Made by a program: the position numbers and the translations under genes. From Marinomonas colpomeniae (GTDB lineage Bacteria > Pseudomonadota > Gammaproteobacteria > Pseudomonadales > Marinomonadaceae): a DNA stretch of 64,000 nt. Shown here piece by piece: positions 1-9,001 of this stretch. The stretch covers positions 731,727-795,726 of the forward strand of contig NZ_JACYFC010000002.1 of assembly GCF_014803385.1 (NCBI RefSeq). Reading direction: 5' to 3'. The number at the start of each line of letters is the position of its first letter. The stretch's first letter is position 1. A model generated the notes under the pieces. That model had not been told where the DNA came from. It saw only the letters and a list, made by a program, of their open reading frames with translations, and searched no databases.

Positions 1-1191
1 GGGTTGGAAGGTAATGATCATAAAGTGAGCTTGTTGCCAGATGAGTTGACTGCGATGGTAAATGACATCCGAGCAGTTGAGGAGTCTATGGGATATTCTT
101 CAATTCGAGAATTAACGCAAGGTGAGTTAATGAACCGAGAGGTACTTGCGAAAAGCGTGTCTGCTCAGAGAAGCATCTCAAAAGGGGAAATCATTAAGGA
201 AGGTGATTTGCTAATTAAAGGCCCGGGTAAAGGTTTGCAACCTAATCGGATGTCTGATTTGATCGGTCTCGCTTCACCTCGAGATGTTGAAGAAGGTGGG
301 TTCTTTTTCGATAGTGATTTAGATGGGATTGTTAAGAAAAAAGCGATTTATACGTTTAATCGCCCTGTAGGTATTCCTGTTCGTTACCATGATTTTTCTG
401 AGCTTTCTAGCGGAGTTAATTTAGATTTTGTTGAATTTCATTTGTCATATAAAGATTTAGAAGTCGATCTAGATTCACTTCTGCCTAATCATTCTGATTT
501 AGGTATCGCAATCCATGCCCCTGAACTTTTTAAGGAAGATCACTTACTTGATTTGGCGTCAAATGATGACGAGTATCGTAAACACTCTATTCTTGAACTT
601 CAAAAAGTTGTTGATCACTCTAACAGAGTAAAGATAAGGTTTCCTAATACAGTATCACCCGCTCTCGTGTTGAACGCTGGAGGTTGGAATAGTGAAGGTT
701 TTTTGGCTCCACAAGAGGTGACTGAAAAATACCGAATTCTTAAAGAAAGCTTAGATGATATTAACTTTGATGGCATAACTTTGGCGATACAAACTATGCC
801 TCCGTTCCCGTGGCACTTCGGTGGACAAAGCTTTCATAACCTATTTGTTAATGCAGATGAAATTGTTGCATTTTGCAATGCTACGGGATACAAAGTTTGT
901 TTAGATGTGTCTCATACGATGATGGCATGTAACTATTATGGTTGGGACCTTTATGAATTCGTAGAAAAAATTGCTCCTTATGTAGTTCATATGCATATTG
1001 TTGATGCGAAAGGTCCTGATGGAGAAGGGATAACTGTAGGTGAAGGCGATGTCGATTTTAAACGATTGGGTGAACTTATAGAACGACTTTTGCCTAATGT
1101 GCAATTTATACCAGAGGTTTGGCAGGGCCATAAAAACGCAGGAGAAGGTTTTTGGCAGGCTTTAAGTTACCTCGAAGAAGCTTTTAACTAA
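1..1191 (+). CDS. NeuB-like (sialic acid synthase family) C-terminal part with SAF domain fused to a TIM-barrel sugar isomerase-like domain; 5' end outside the window
   Basis: The frame is open to the left edge, so the start and most of the PEP-condensing NeuB barrel are missing. The visible part begins with the end of that barrel (DHKVSLLPDEL, then an AIR-type helix). A SAF/antifreeze-like domain follows at about visible residues 46-105 (SISKGEIIKEGDLLIKGPG). From about residue 112 there is a second domain of the xylose-isomerase/AP-endonuclease-2 type. It carries likely metal ligands in CLDVSH (about 300-304), HMHIVD (about 329-334), GEGDVDF and a late Glu in FIPEVW. It sits 18 bases before a DapA-like gene and upstream of a CMP-sugar synthetase, which points to ulosonic acid synthesis. 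The exact product is unknown; the order NeuB-SAF-isomerase is seen directly, the role is inferred. Confidence 0.8.
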   Translation, partial: GLEGNDHKVSLLPDELTAMVNDIRAVEESMGYSSIRELTQGELMNREVLAKSVSAQRSISKGEIIKEGDLLIKGPGKGLQPNRMSDLIGLASPRDVEEGGFFFDSDLDGIVKKKAIYTFNRPVGIPVRYHDFSELSSGVNLDFVEFHLSYKDLEVDLDSLLPNHSDLGIAIHAPELFKEDHLLDLASNDDEYRKHSILELQKVVDHSNRVKIRFPNTVSPALVLNAGGWNSEGFLAPQEVTEKYRILKESLDDINFDGITLAIQTMPPFPWHFGGQSFHNLFVNADEIVAFCNATGYKVCLDVSHTMMACNYYGWDLYEFVEKIAPYVVHMHIVDAKGPDGEGITVGEGDVDFKRLGELIERLLPNVQFIPEVWQGHKNAGEGFWQALSYLEEAFN

Positions 1192-1209
1192 CAATAGATT
1201 GAGAATATT

Positions 1210-2172
1210 ATGTTTGAAGAACTAAAAGAAAGATTAACTGGACCTAGTTATACAATATTTACACCTTTTAAAGATACTGAAGAACAAGAAGTCGATTATG
1301 AGGTGTTGGAAAAGTATTTAAATATTTTATACAAACGAGGGGCACGACGCTTTTATGCTATGGCCTATAACTCTAGATATTCTCAGATGAAACATTCTGA
1401 AATTATGGAGTTTAATGAATTTTGTACCAAGACGTTAAAGAAATTAGACAAAGATAATGTTGTGATTGTTGGCGACCCAATTCATTGTTCTACTCAAGAG
1501 AGTTTGGAATTCACTTTGCATGCAAAAGATTCTGGTGCAGATCTGATATCTTTAATAGTTCGTGAGAAACATTTTTTTGATGATCAAATATTAGAACACT
1601 ATGACTATATTGGGCGAAAAAGTGATTTCGCTTTACTGGTACATGAAATGCCGTTCTTGTCCGGTTTTAATGGTAAAGAAATGCATTGGCCATCTAGCTT
1701 AATTGCTCGTTTACCTGAGATCCCTCAAATAGCAGCACTAAAAGAAGATGCTAAAGTGTTGGAAGTTACGCTTGAGGCACTTAAATTAGAGCCTCAAATT
1801 AAAGTGATGATCGCAGGTGGCGGCAAAGAACGCTTTAGAGAGTTGATGAAGCATGGCGCAACAGCTTGGTTAAACGGTATATCTATAATTGATGCAAAAA
1901 TTGCTGAAGATTTCTGGACTGCATGCCTTAATAAAGACACCGCCACACAAGACTTTATTATTAATGAATTAGAGAAACCATTCTTTGGCGGCGTTGTTAA
2001 AAAGTATGGATGGCATCGTACTAATAAAGCATTGCTTGAAGCTGCGGGGTTAATGAGTCGTAAAGATCGAATGCCTTTAAAGCATTTATCTGATAGTGAG
2101 TTTTTAGAAGTTCAAGAAATTTATAGTCAAATTTCAGGCGCATGGGAAAAATTTCAGAAGGATGAAAAATAA
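1210..2172 (+). CDS. DapA/N-acetylneuraminate lyase family protein
   Basis: A 320-residue protein of the dihydrodipicolinate synthase/N-acetylneuraminate lyase superfamily, whose members form or cleave C-C bonds through a Schiff base with pyruvate or a related 2-oxo acid. The Schiff-base lysine is present in IAALKEDAK (K178). The residue matching the DapA proton-relay tyrosine (YNVP in DapA) is His145 in LVHEMPFLSG. The usual GTTGE loop is replaced by a run near AYNSRYSQM. Substrate and direction are therefore likely different from DapA. It lies between a NeuB-like fusion and a NeuA-like gene and overlaps the latter by one base, so a step in making or trimming the ulosonate precursor is a reasonable inference. 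It is not the housekeeping dapA. Confidence 0.8.
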   Translation: MFEELKERLTGPSYTIFTPFKDTEEQEVDYEVLEKYLNILYKRGARRFYAMAYNSRYSQMKHSEIMEFNEFCTKTLKKLDKDNVVIVGDPIHCSTQESLEFTLHAKDSGADLISLIVREKHFFDDQILEHYDYIGRKSDFALLVHEMPFLSGFNGKEMHWPSSLIARLPEIPQIAALKEDAKVLEVTLEALKLEPQIKVMIAGGGKERFRELMKHGATAWLNGISIIDAKIAEDFWTACLNKDTATQDFIINELEKPFFGGVVKKYGWHRTNKALLEAAGLMSRKDRMPLKHLSDSEFLEVQEIYSQISGAWEKFQKDEK

Positions 2173-2885
2173 TGTCCTATGTTGCATTTGTACCTGCTAG
2201 ATCCGGATCAAAGCGTTTACCAAATAAAAATATTAAAATACTTAATGGTAAGCCATTACTGGTTTGGACGTTAGAAGCTTGTGTAAAATCTGAAAAAATT
2301 TCTGAAGTTATTTTTTCTACTGATTCAAAAGAGTATTGGGATTTAGCCAAAAAATATATCAGTTCAGATAAATTGACTTTAGACGACCGAAGTGAAGAAG
2401 AGGCTGGTGATAAAGTTAAGATATTTGATTATTTGAAAAATAGCGTTGACAAAATTTTCGGTGATCGTCAAGGCAATTTTTTAATGGCCTTGCCTACAAT
2501 GCCATTGCGAACATATCAGGATATTGATAATGCTATTAGCCTAAGCGAGAGGCTAAGCAAACCTGTCTTTTCTGCTGTGGAATATGATTTCGCAGTCTCA
2601 TTTTCATTCACAACGGATGGTACATCTTGGGAGCCAGTTCTAAAAAGTAGTCCAATGATTACAGGAAACACTCGCAGTCAAGATCAAGTTCCTATGTTCC
2701 ACCCTAACGGCGCAATATATATTAGGCCTATAAATAGCTTAAGATCTTCATCTCTTAAAACTATATATGATGATGGCGCTCCATATATCATGAGCAAAGA
2801 TAGATCTGTTGATATTGATAATGCTATTGATTTTAAAATTGCAGAGATACTGATGACTGATGAGTTTGGTAAAAAAATATTATGA
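2172..2885 (+). CDS. NeuA-like acylneuraminate/ulosonate cytidylyltransferase
   Basis: A 237-residue CMP-sugar synthetase of the NeuA/PseF/KdsB type, which activates an ulosonic acid with CTP. The N-terminal nucleotide-binding signature is clear (FVPARSGSKRLPNKNIK, residues 6-22), followed by GKPLLVWTLE and IFSTDS. The late segment with FHPNGAIYI and VDIDNAIDF matches the family's metal- and sugar-binding part. Its ATG shares one base with the stop of the DapA-like gene. A second, separate cytidylyltransferase (PseF) is encoded at 24887, so this one probably activates a different ulosonate, made by the two genes before it. A terminator follows, so it ends its transcription unit. Confidence 0.88.
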   Translation: MSYVAFVPARSGSKRLPNKNIKILNGKPLLVWTLEACVKSEKISEVIFSTDSKEYWDLAKKYISSDKLTLDDRSEEEAGDKVKIFDYLKNSVDKIFGDRQGNFLMALPTMPLRTYQDIDNAISLSERLSKPVFSAVEYDFAVSFSFTTDGTSWEPVLKSSPMITGNTRSQDQVPMFHPNGAIYIRPINSLRSSSLKTIYDDGAPYIMSKDRSVDIDNAIDFKIAEILMTDEFGKKIL

Positions 2886-2933
2886 GTACATATTATTCTG
2901 GTTATAAAGATTGTATCTAATAAATACCTTGTG

Positions 2934-2963
2934 AACGCTCTTCTATAGAGCGTTTATTTTTTT
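2934..2963 (+). terminator. Rho-independent terminator after the NeuA-like gene
   Basis: A 7-bp stem (AACGCTC / GAGCGTT) with a 7-base loop is followed directly by a T-rich run (2953-2963). It separates the three-gene ulosonate set from the following glycosyltransferase cluster. Confidence 0.8.
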
Positions 2964-3020
2964 AATATACTTTTTATAATATTCATATTTTAAGTAGAAG
3001 TTTATAGGTGTTATAGCTGG

Positions 3021-4451
3021 ATGGATTTAAGTTTATTTATTAAAAAAATAATTGATTTGGAAAAGGCTATAAATATTTCGGAAATTAAATGTTTTGATTT
3101 TAATCCATGGCCATATATACGATTAAAGATATTAGAAAAAAATAATTCTGTAGATAAAAGCTCTAGCGAAAAAATCAAGTTAAACACGATGACTAAATTT
3201 AAAATTTTTTTACGTTCATTTCTTATTTATAGGAAGAAACCTGTAAGAAATGAACATGCTGATGTGATTTATTTTACTCGTCTTTCTGAATCTGAAGATT
3301 TAATTGATGGGATTAACTTTAATAGATATGCAGATAGTTTTAAATATTTTTTTTCTAGTGATTATAAAATAAAAGTCCTAGAGTTAAGTGATATAGATTG
3401 GGTGGGTTCCAAAAAATATACTAATCTAAATATTACTTATCTTGATTTTATAATTAAGCTTACTAAAATAAAATTTAATATTTTTGCTCGCTTTAAAAAC
3501 TTTAATAAGACTGAAGATTTAGATTTTAATAAAGCTATAGAGGAAAAGTTTGGTTTTAAAATCTCTTTGAATTCTGAACTGATTTATTTAAATATGTTAT
3601 CAAAAGTATTTATGAAGATATTGAAATGCTACAAACCTAAAATAGTAGTGTTAACTGTATTTTATCGTTTAGAGGCTATGGCTATGTGTTTAGCCTGTGA
3701 ACGTCTCGGAATTAAAACTATTGACTATCAACATGGTGCGCAAAATGATTATCACCCAATGTATACGCACTGGGAAAATATTCCTCAAAAGGGATATGAA
3801 TTAATACCAGACATTTTTTGGATGTGGGGGGGGATTCCTAAAAAAAGAATTGAGTCATGGGCTATGAAAAGCAAGAAACATACTGCGATTGTGGGTGGGA
3901 ATTTATGGATGACTTATCTTAGCCAACAAAAGAGCACGGTTGAAAATATCGGAATGTTTTATAAAAAAAATCAGACTCATATTTTGATTTCTTTACAGGG
4001 CGATGCATATTTCCCATCTTTTTTGCTTGGCGCTATTGCCAACAGCTCTAGTGATGTAGTTTGGCATTTTAGGGATCACCCTAGATTAGCTATTTCTAAG
4101 GAATTACGTACAAGCATTGCTCAATATGAAAATACCGAGATTGAATTCACTTCACAGGCGCCGCTATATGAGCTGTTGAAGCTGACGGATGTACATTTAA
4201 CAGGTTATTCAACTGTTGCATTTGAGGCTCAAAGCTTTTATGTTCCAACCATTTTCATGCATGTGAATTCCCTAAATGGATATAAGTCATTAATGAATAA
4301 AAATGGACTTTATTATATTGAAAATGAGAGTGATCTTATGTGTGTTTTAGGACGCTTAATAAATGAATCCCCTTATATTACACCTGATTATATAGTGTCA
4401 GATCTAGCTATATCACGAACATCTTTATCATCGATTTTGGACTGTATATGA
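3021..4451 (+). CDS. GT-B-like surface-carbohydrate transferase, possibly CMP-sugar dependent
   Basis: A 476-residue cytosolic protein from an A+T-rich stretch; I cannot name its family with certainty. The N-terminal 200 residues are Lys/Phe-rich and poorly informative. The C-terminal half has DYQHG (235-239), then FRDHPR (350-355) and [10 protein letters not shown] (394-403). A His-Pro pair followed by a Ser/Thr-rich stretch ending in FEA resembles the HP and SS/ST motifs of CMP-sialyltransferases, polysialyltransferases and KpsC/KpsS-like Kdo transferases. Downstream of a CMP-ulosonate synthetase gene, it is a candidate transferase for that sugar. Other GT-B enzymes such as CDP-glycerol transferases remain possible. 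Its stop overlaps the next start (ATGA). Confidence 0.6.
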   Translation: MDLSLFIKKIIDLEKAINISEIKCFDFNPWPYIRLKILEKNNSVDKSSSEKIKLNTMTKFKIFLRSFLIYRKKPVRNEHADVIYFTRLSESEDLIDGINFNRYADSFKYFFSSDYKIKVLELSDIDWVGSKKYTNLNITYLDFIIKLTKIKFNIFARFKNFNKTEDLDFNKAIEEKFGFKISLNSELIYLNMLSKVFMKILKCYKPKIVVLTVFYRLEAMAMCLACERLGIKTIDYQHGAQNDYHPMYTHWENIPQKGYELIPDIFWMWGGIPKKRIESWAMKSKKHTAIVGGNLWMTYLSQQKSTVENIGMFYKKNQTHILISLQGDAYFPSFLLGAIANSSSDVVWHFRDHPRLAISKELRTSIAQYENTEIEFTSQAPLYELLKLTDVHLTGYSTVAFEAQSFYVPTIFMHVNSLNGYKSLMNKNGLYYIENESDLMCVLGRLINESPYITPDYIVSDLAISRTSLSSILDCI

Positions 4452-6055
4452 CATTGGCTCCCATTGTATTATTTGTATATAACCGACCTTGGCATACTCA
4501 GAAAACTGTTGAAGCTTTGCAAAAAAATGAATTAGCAGAGGATAGTCATTTAATTATTTATTCCGATTCGTCTAAGAATGATAATGATTTTCCTCAAGTA
4601 AAAAATGTTCGTGATTACTTGATAACTATAATTGGATTTAAAACCGTTACTATTATTGAACGCGAAGAAAACTGGGGATTAGCCAACTCGATTACTGATG
4701 GTGTTACTAAGGTCGTGCATGACTACGGTACAGTAATAGTACTAGAAGATGATTTAGTCACAAGCCCAAAGTTTTTGAAATTTATGAATGAGGCCTTATA
4801 TAAATATAACGGTCATGAAAACGTATTTAGCATTACAGGTTATTCATTTACAGATGACGTTGTCACTGACGTTGATAGCACTTATTTTCTCCCTATAACA
4901 AGTTCATGGAGTTGGGCTACGTGGAAAGATAAATGGTCTTTCTTCAATAACAAGAATGGTGACTTAATTATTCAGCTACAAAAAGAGTCTTTGAGGAAAC
5001 GGTTTAATTTTAACGATAGTTGTTTTTATTCTGAAATGCTTTCTAAACAGCATCATAATAAAATAGACTCTTGGGCTATCTCTTGGTATTCATCTGTTTT
5101 TAAAAAAAATGGTTTGACGCTCTATCCTGCTAAGCGATTGGTGCAAAATATTGGTTATGATGGAAGTGGTGTTCACTGCGGTGATGCACAACAAGATAAG
5201 CCTTTAATAGGTTTTAATTACATTTTAACAGACAATATTATTGTTAAAAAAAATATAAGTTTATTAGTAGAACAAATTTTAAAGAAAAAAAATAACCAGA
5301 ATCTTTTAAGTAGATTGAAAAATAAATTGAAAAAAACTCTTAAGAAGATTTTAACCGCCCAGCAAAAACAGCTTTTGTTTATTGTTATTTCCAAAATTAA
5401 CCTTTTATTTTATAAGAAGAATGTAGGCAAAAAATCTTATGTTGATAAGAGTGTTCATGTTTTAGGGTGGCAGCATGTACGGATTGGTACAAACACACTA
5501 ATTGGTGAACAAACTTGGCTTAATGTCAATGATAAAGAAGAGAATGTTGACCATATAATAATTGGTAATAATTGCTATATTGGTCGAAGAAATCTTCTGA
5601 GCTCAAGTTTGAAAATTATTATTAGTGATTTTGTGATGACTAGCAATGATTGTAAGTTTTTAGGCAATAATCATATATATAGTGATCCAATGAGACCTTA
5701 TATTTTGACGGGAACAACTAACCGAGATATTCAAAAAATAGGAGCAAATGTATGGGTTGGTGCTGGAGTAAATGTTCTTGGTGCAGTGACTATTGGTCAT
5801 GGTTCCATTATTGGTGCGGCTAGCGTTGTAACTAAAGATATTCCTCCTTTTAGTATTGCTGTTGGTAACCCTTGTAAAGTTATAAAGCGTTTTGATTTCA
5901 AAATTAAGCAGTGGGTTAGTGTTGAATTTTTCGATGCTGATAAAGAAGCTTTAATGCCACTAGAATACGACTATATTAAAGTCCTTAGGCAGGAAGGAAA
6001 AGGTTTTATAATGCCGAAAATGGCTGCTACATCTAAATTCGGAGATTTAATGTGA
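4448..6055 (+). CDS. Fusion of a GT-A glycosyltransferase and a left-handed beta-helix acyltransferase
   Basis: A 535-residue two-domain protein. Residues 1 to about 270 form a GT-A-type glycosyltransferase: [13 protein letters not shown] at the start, [10 protein letters not shown] and then [10 protein letters not shown] (98-107), with the acidic cluster expected to hold the metal and nucleotide sugar. A Lys-rich linker follows (about 275-325). From about 335 to 510 there is a hexapeptide-repeat acyltransferase ([48 protein letters not shown]) like the WbbJ/Maa family. It probably adds a sugar and then an acetyl group, or acetylates the product, at the inner membrane face. It overlaps both neighbours by four bases, so translation is likely coupled. 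Confidence 0.85.
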   Translation: MTLAPIVLFVYNRPWHTQKTVEALQKNELAEDSHLIIYSDSSKNDNDFPQVKNVRDYLITIIGFKTVTIIEREENWGLANSITDGVTKVVHDYGTVIVLEDDLVTSPKFLKFMNEALYKYNGHENVFSITGYSFTDDVVTDVDSTYFLPITSSWSWATWKDKWSFFNNKNGDLIIQLQKESLRKRFNFNDSCFYSEMLSKQHHNKIDSWAISWYSSVFKKNGLTLYPAKRLVQNIGYDGSGVHCGDAQQDKPLIGFNYILTDNIIVKKNISLLVEQILKKKNNQNLLSRLKNKLKKTLKKILTAQQKQLLFIVISKINLLFYKKNVGKKSYVDKSVHVLGWQHVRIGTNTLIGEQTWLNVNDKEENVDHIIIGNNCYIGRRNLLSSSLKIIISDFVMTSNDCKFLGNNHIYSDPMRPYILTGTTNRDIQKIGANVWVGAGVNVLGAVTIGHGSIIGAASVVTKDIPPFSIAVGNPCKVIKRFDFKIKQWVSVEFFDADKEALMPLEYDYIKVLRQEGKGFIMPKMAATSKFGDLM

Positions 6056-6831
6056 ATTGTAAAATATGCGGAGTTAGTACGATATTTGTGCATCATGCAA
6101 AGATACTTAATAAGTATGATATTCAGTACTTCCAGTGCCCTGAATGTGAATTTGTGCAAACAGAAGAGCCTTACTGGATTGATGAGGCCTATTCTGCGGC
6201 TTTGAGTGTTTCAGATACAGGGGTGATGTCTCGCAATCATGAATTCAATAAAGTAGCATCTTTAATCTTTGGTTTGTTTCACGATAAGAATGATTGCTTT
6301 CTAGATTATGGTGGTGGTTATGGTATTTTTGTACGCTTGATGCGCGATAAAGGATATGATTTTTATTGGTATGATAAATATGCTGATAATTTAGTTGCAA
6401 GAGGTTTTGAGGGCGATATTAATAAGTTACGCTACGCAGGCGTAACGTCATTTGAAAACTTTGAGCATTTTGTTAACCCTCTAGAAGATATCGAAGCCAT
6501 TTTTAAGTTAACCGATTTCGTGTTGTTTTCAACTACTCTGGTGTCTACTCCAGCACCACATCCTGATAAGTGGTGGTATTATTGTCTTGAGCATGGGCAG
6601 CATGTGTCTATTTTTTCGTATAAAAGTTTAGAATTCATAGCTAAAAAATATAATTATTTTTTAGCATCTAATGGTAAAGACCTACATATACTGTCTAAAA
6701 AGAAAATACCTAAATATATATTTTTTATTGAAAGAATTATTAGGAAATCAGGTTTAAGTTTTTTATTTAAAAATAAGTCGAAAACTAACTCAGATATGCA
6801 TGATATGATAAAAAAAATGAATCAAGTATGA
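6052..6831 (+). CDS. Class I SAM-dependent methyltransferase with N-terminal zinc-ribbon-like motif
   Basis: A 259-residue protein starting at GTG, inside the stop of the previous gene (GTGA overlap). Four cysteines in two pairs (C3-C6 and C29-C32) suggest a small zinc-binding module. The SAM-binding motif I follows at FLDYGGGYG (about 83-91), with motif II-like FYWYDKY. Similar proteins occur in polysaccharide gene clusters, where they methylate sugars or act beside glycosyltransferases. The C-terminal region is Lys-rich and A+T-rich. The methyl acceptor cannot be read from the sequence. Confidence 0.8.
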   Translation: MNCKICGVSTIFVHHAKILNKYDIQYFQCPECEFVQTEEPYWIDEAYSAALSVSDTGVMSRNHEFNKVASLIFGLFHDKNDCFLDYGGGYGIFVRLMRDKGYDFYWYDKYADNLVARGFEGDINKLRYAGVTSFENFEHFVNPLEDIEAIFKLTDFVLFSTTLVSTPAPHPDKWWYYCLEHGQHVSIFSYKSLEFIAKKYNYFLASNGKDLHILSKKKIPKYIFFIERIIRKSGLSFLFKNKSKTNSDMHDMIKKMNQV

Positions 6832-7739
6832 AAAGAATACTCATTACAGGTGCGAAAGGTTTTGTTGGGTCTAATACAGCAAGATATTTTAAAAACCTTG
6901 GCTTCCAAACCTATGGAATTGGTCATGGCTATATAAAATCAAATGAGCTTAGCAATTATGGCTTAGATTATTGGTGTGATTCAGGTATTTCAGTAAATGC
7001 AATAAAACAGTTTACAACAATTTTTGATGTTATTGTCCACTGTGCTGGTAGTGGCTCAGTTGGCGCATCAATCTCTAATCCGTATTTAGACTACAAAAAG
7101 ACTGTTGATGGTACGCTTGAAGTACTTGAATTTATTAGGTTATATAATACATCTGCTCATTTAATTTATCCCTCAAGTCCTGCTGTACAAGGTGAACAAG
7201 CTGACAGCCCTATTAAAGAGGATTATATTGGAAAACCGTGTTCTCCTTACGGATATCATAAGAAGTTTTCAGAAGACTTGTGTGAAAGTTATTCTAAACA
7301 ATATAACCTTAAAATTTCAATTCTTAGGCTTTTTTCAGTGTATGGTATTGGCTTAAAAAAGCAGTTGCTATGGGATGCTGTATGTAAAATAAAAAATGCT
7401 GATAAATCTGTTGAATTTTGGGGTACTGGCGATGAAACTAGAGACTTTATCCATATCGATGATGTTGTAAGATTGTTTGAAGCACTACTTGAAACAAAAG
7501 AAATGTTTTCAATATTTAATGGTGGAACTGGAGTTAAATATAGTATTAGTGCCGTCGTTTTTTTTATTCGTGACCTGTTATTATCTGAAATAAAAATTGA
7601 TTTTAATAACGAAAAGAATGAAGGGAACCCGATATATTATTGGGCAAATGCTGAAAAAATTAAATCTGTTGTCTCAATTGATTTTAAAAAATTCAATTCA
7701 GGTTTAGAGGAATATATCGGATGGGCAAATGAGCAGTAA
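6828..7739 (+). CDS. NAD-dependent nucleotide-sugar epimerase/dehydratase (extended SDR)
   Basis: A 303-residue extended SDR enzyme. The Rossmann motif GAKGFVG is at residues 8-14, HCAGSGSVG follows, and the catalytic Ser region YPSSPAVQG is followed by the Tyr-x3-Lys pair in SPYGYHKKFSE. GTGDETRDFIHIDDVV is the typical substrate-binding loop of nucleotide-sugar epimerases and dehydratases. It probably converts an NDP-hexose for the local glycan; epimerase, dehydratase or reductase cannot be told apart. It starts in an ATGA overlap with the methyltransferase gene and overlaps the next gene by 11 bases. Confidence 0.85.
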   Translation: MKRILITGAKGFVGSNTARYFKNLGFQTYGIGHGYIKSNELSNYGLDYWCDSGISVNAIKQFTTIFDVIVHCAGSGSVGASISNPYLDYKKTVDGTLEVLEFIRLYNTSAHLIYPSSPAVQGEQADSPIKEDYIGKPCSPYGYHKKFSEDLCESYSKQYNLKISILRLFSVYGIGLKKQLLWDAVCKIKNADKSVEFWGTGDETRDFIHIDDVVRLFEALLETKEMFSIFNGGTGVKYSISAVVFFIRDLLLSEIKIDFNNEKNEGNPIYYWANAEKIKSVVSIDFKKFNSGLEEYIGWANEQ

Positions 7740-8877
7740 GTTGAGAGTTGGTTTTTTTCCACCGTCAGATAAAGGTTGGATGGGAGGAGTTAATTATTAC
7801 AAGAATCTTTTCTTTGCATTAAATAAATATTTAAGCGCAGAGATAGAAGTTGTTATTTTTCTTCCCAGAAATCATAACTCCGAGATTACATCAGTTTATA
7901 CAGGTTATGTTAACGAAATTATCCTTTTGGATGTTCTGACTCGAAAATCTACTACTTGGTTTTTATCTAAAATTGAATCTCGCATAATAGGAACTAATCG
8001 AATTTTTGGGATTTCACTTAAAAAATCTAGAATTGATATTGTTTCCCACTCATATATTACTAGGATTCCAGGTATAAAATCTTTATCTTGGATACCTGAT
8101 TTCCAACATGTTCACTTGCCCAATATGTTTTCAACCAATGAGATCAAGAAAAGGGAGAAAATGTTTAAGAAATTAATTAAAGAAAGTGATGGTGTGATTT
8201 TAAGTTCATATGATGCATTAAATGATTTTGAAAATTTTTCACCAAAATTTAAAAATAAAGGACATGTTCTTCAATTTGTTTCTCAGCCAAGTAAAGTTTT
8301 TTTTGAAATCTTAGAGTCTGATAAAATCAAATTACAATTGAAGTATAATTTACCCGAAAAGTATTACTATATTCCTAATCAGTTTTGGAAACATAAAAAT
8401 CATTTATTAGCATTTGAAGCAATAAAGATATTGTTTGAAAAAGGCATGAATCCTTGCTTGGTTTGTACTGGTAGTCTTGAAGATATACGAGATCCAGAAT
8501 ATATAAATTTAATTAAAGATTTTATTCATAATAATAAACTTGAAAATAATATTAAACTTCTAGGGCTTGTAAATTATGAAGATGTTTTTTCTTTAATGAA
8601 ATTCTCTGAAGTCGTTATAAACCCTTCTCTTTTTGAAGGTTGGAGTTCAACTGTCGAAGAATGTAAAAGCATTGGGAAAAAAATTGTTTTGTCTAATCTA
8701 AATGTTCATTTAGAGCAAATTCCGGACGGGATTTTCTTTGATAAGTATGATCCTGAATCACTTGCTACGGTTTTGGAACTAAGTGAATTTAATGATATTT
8801 CTGCATCGTCTTCCTCTGTTGAGGAACGAACAAAGTTTTTAGCCAATCAATTTTTACACTTGTTAAGAAGTTTTTAA
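7729..8877 (+). CDS. Glycosyltransferase family 4-type protein
   Basis: A 382-residue GT-B glycosyltransferase. The N-terminal glycine loop is in GWMGGVNYYKNL, and the C-terminal domain starts around YYIPNQFWKHKNH. The donor-site E-x7-E motif appears as FEGWSSTVEECKSIG. It belongs to the retaining GT4/GT1 group that builds O-antigen or capsule repeat units from nucleotide sugars on the cytoplasmic face. The gene begins inside the 3' end of the epimerase gene. It ends this overlapping run; 124 A+T-rich bases separate it from gmd. Donor and acceptor are unknown. Confidence 0.85.
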   Translation: MSSKLRVGFFPPSDKGWMGGVNYYKNLFFALNKYLSAEIEVVIFLPRNHNSEITSVYTGYVNEIILLDVLTRKSTTWFLSKIESRIIGTNRIFGISLKKSRIDIVSHSYITRIPGIKSLSWIPDFQHVHLPNMFSTNEIKKREKMFKKLIKESDGVILSSYDALNDFENFSPKFKNKGHVLQFVSQPSKVFFEILESDKIKLQLKYNLPEKYYYIPNQFWKHKNHLLAFEAIKILFEKGMNPCLVCTGSLEDIRDPEYINLIKDFIHNNKLENNIKLLGLVNYEDVFSLMKFSEVVINPSLFEGWSSTVEECKSIGKKIVLSNLNVHLEQIPDGIFFDKYDPESLATVLELSEFNDISASSSSVEERTKFLANQFLHLLRSF

Positions 8878-9001
8878 TTTTTTATATAAATGTGACAAAT
8901 AATTTGGAAGATTAAGTTTTAAAAAATATAAAATGTTTTCTATTTTTCAATGAAAATTATTTTATTGACAATATTAATTTTTGATGAATATGTAGGGTCG
9001 T

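Noticed and set aside
1210..2172. Housekeeping dapA (lysine synthesis)
   Set aside because: The YNVP and GTTGE motifs of DapA are altered and the gene sits between ulosonate genes.
8965..8994. TTGACA-TATGTA as the gmd promoter
   Set aside because: The -10 match is poor and would place the start point at the gmd ATG; not strong enough to report.
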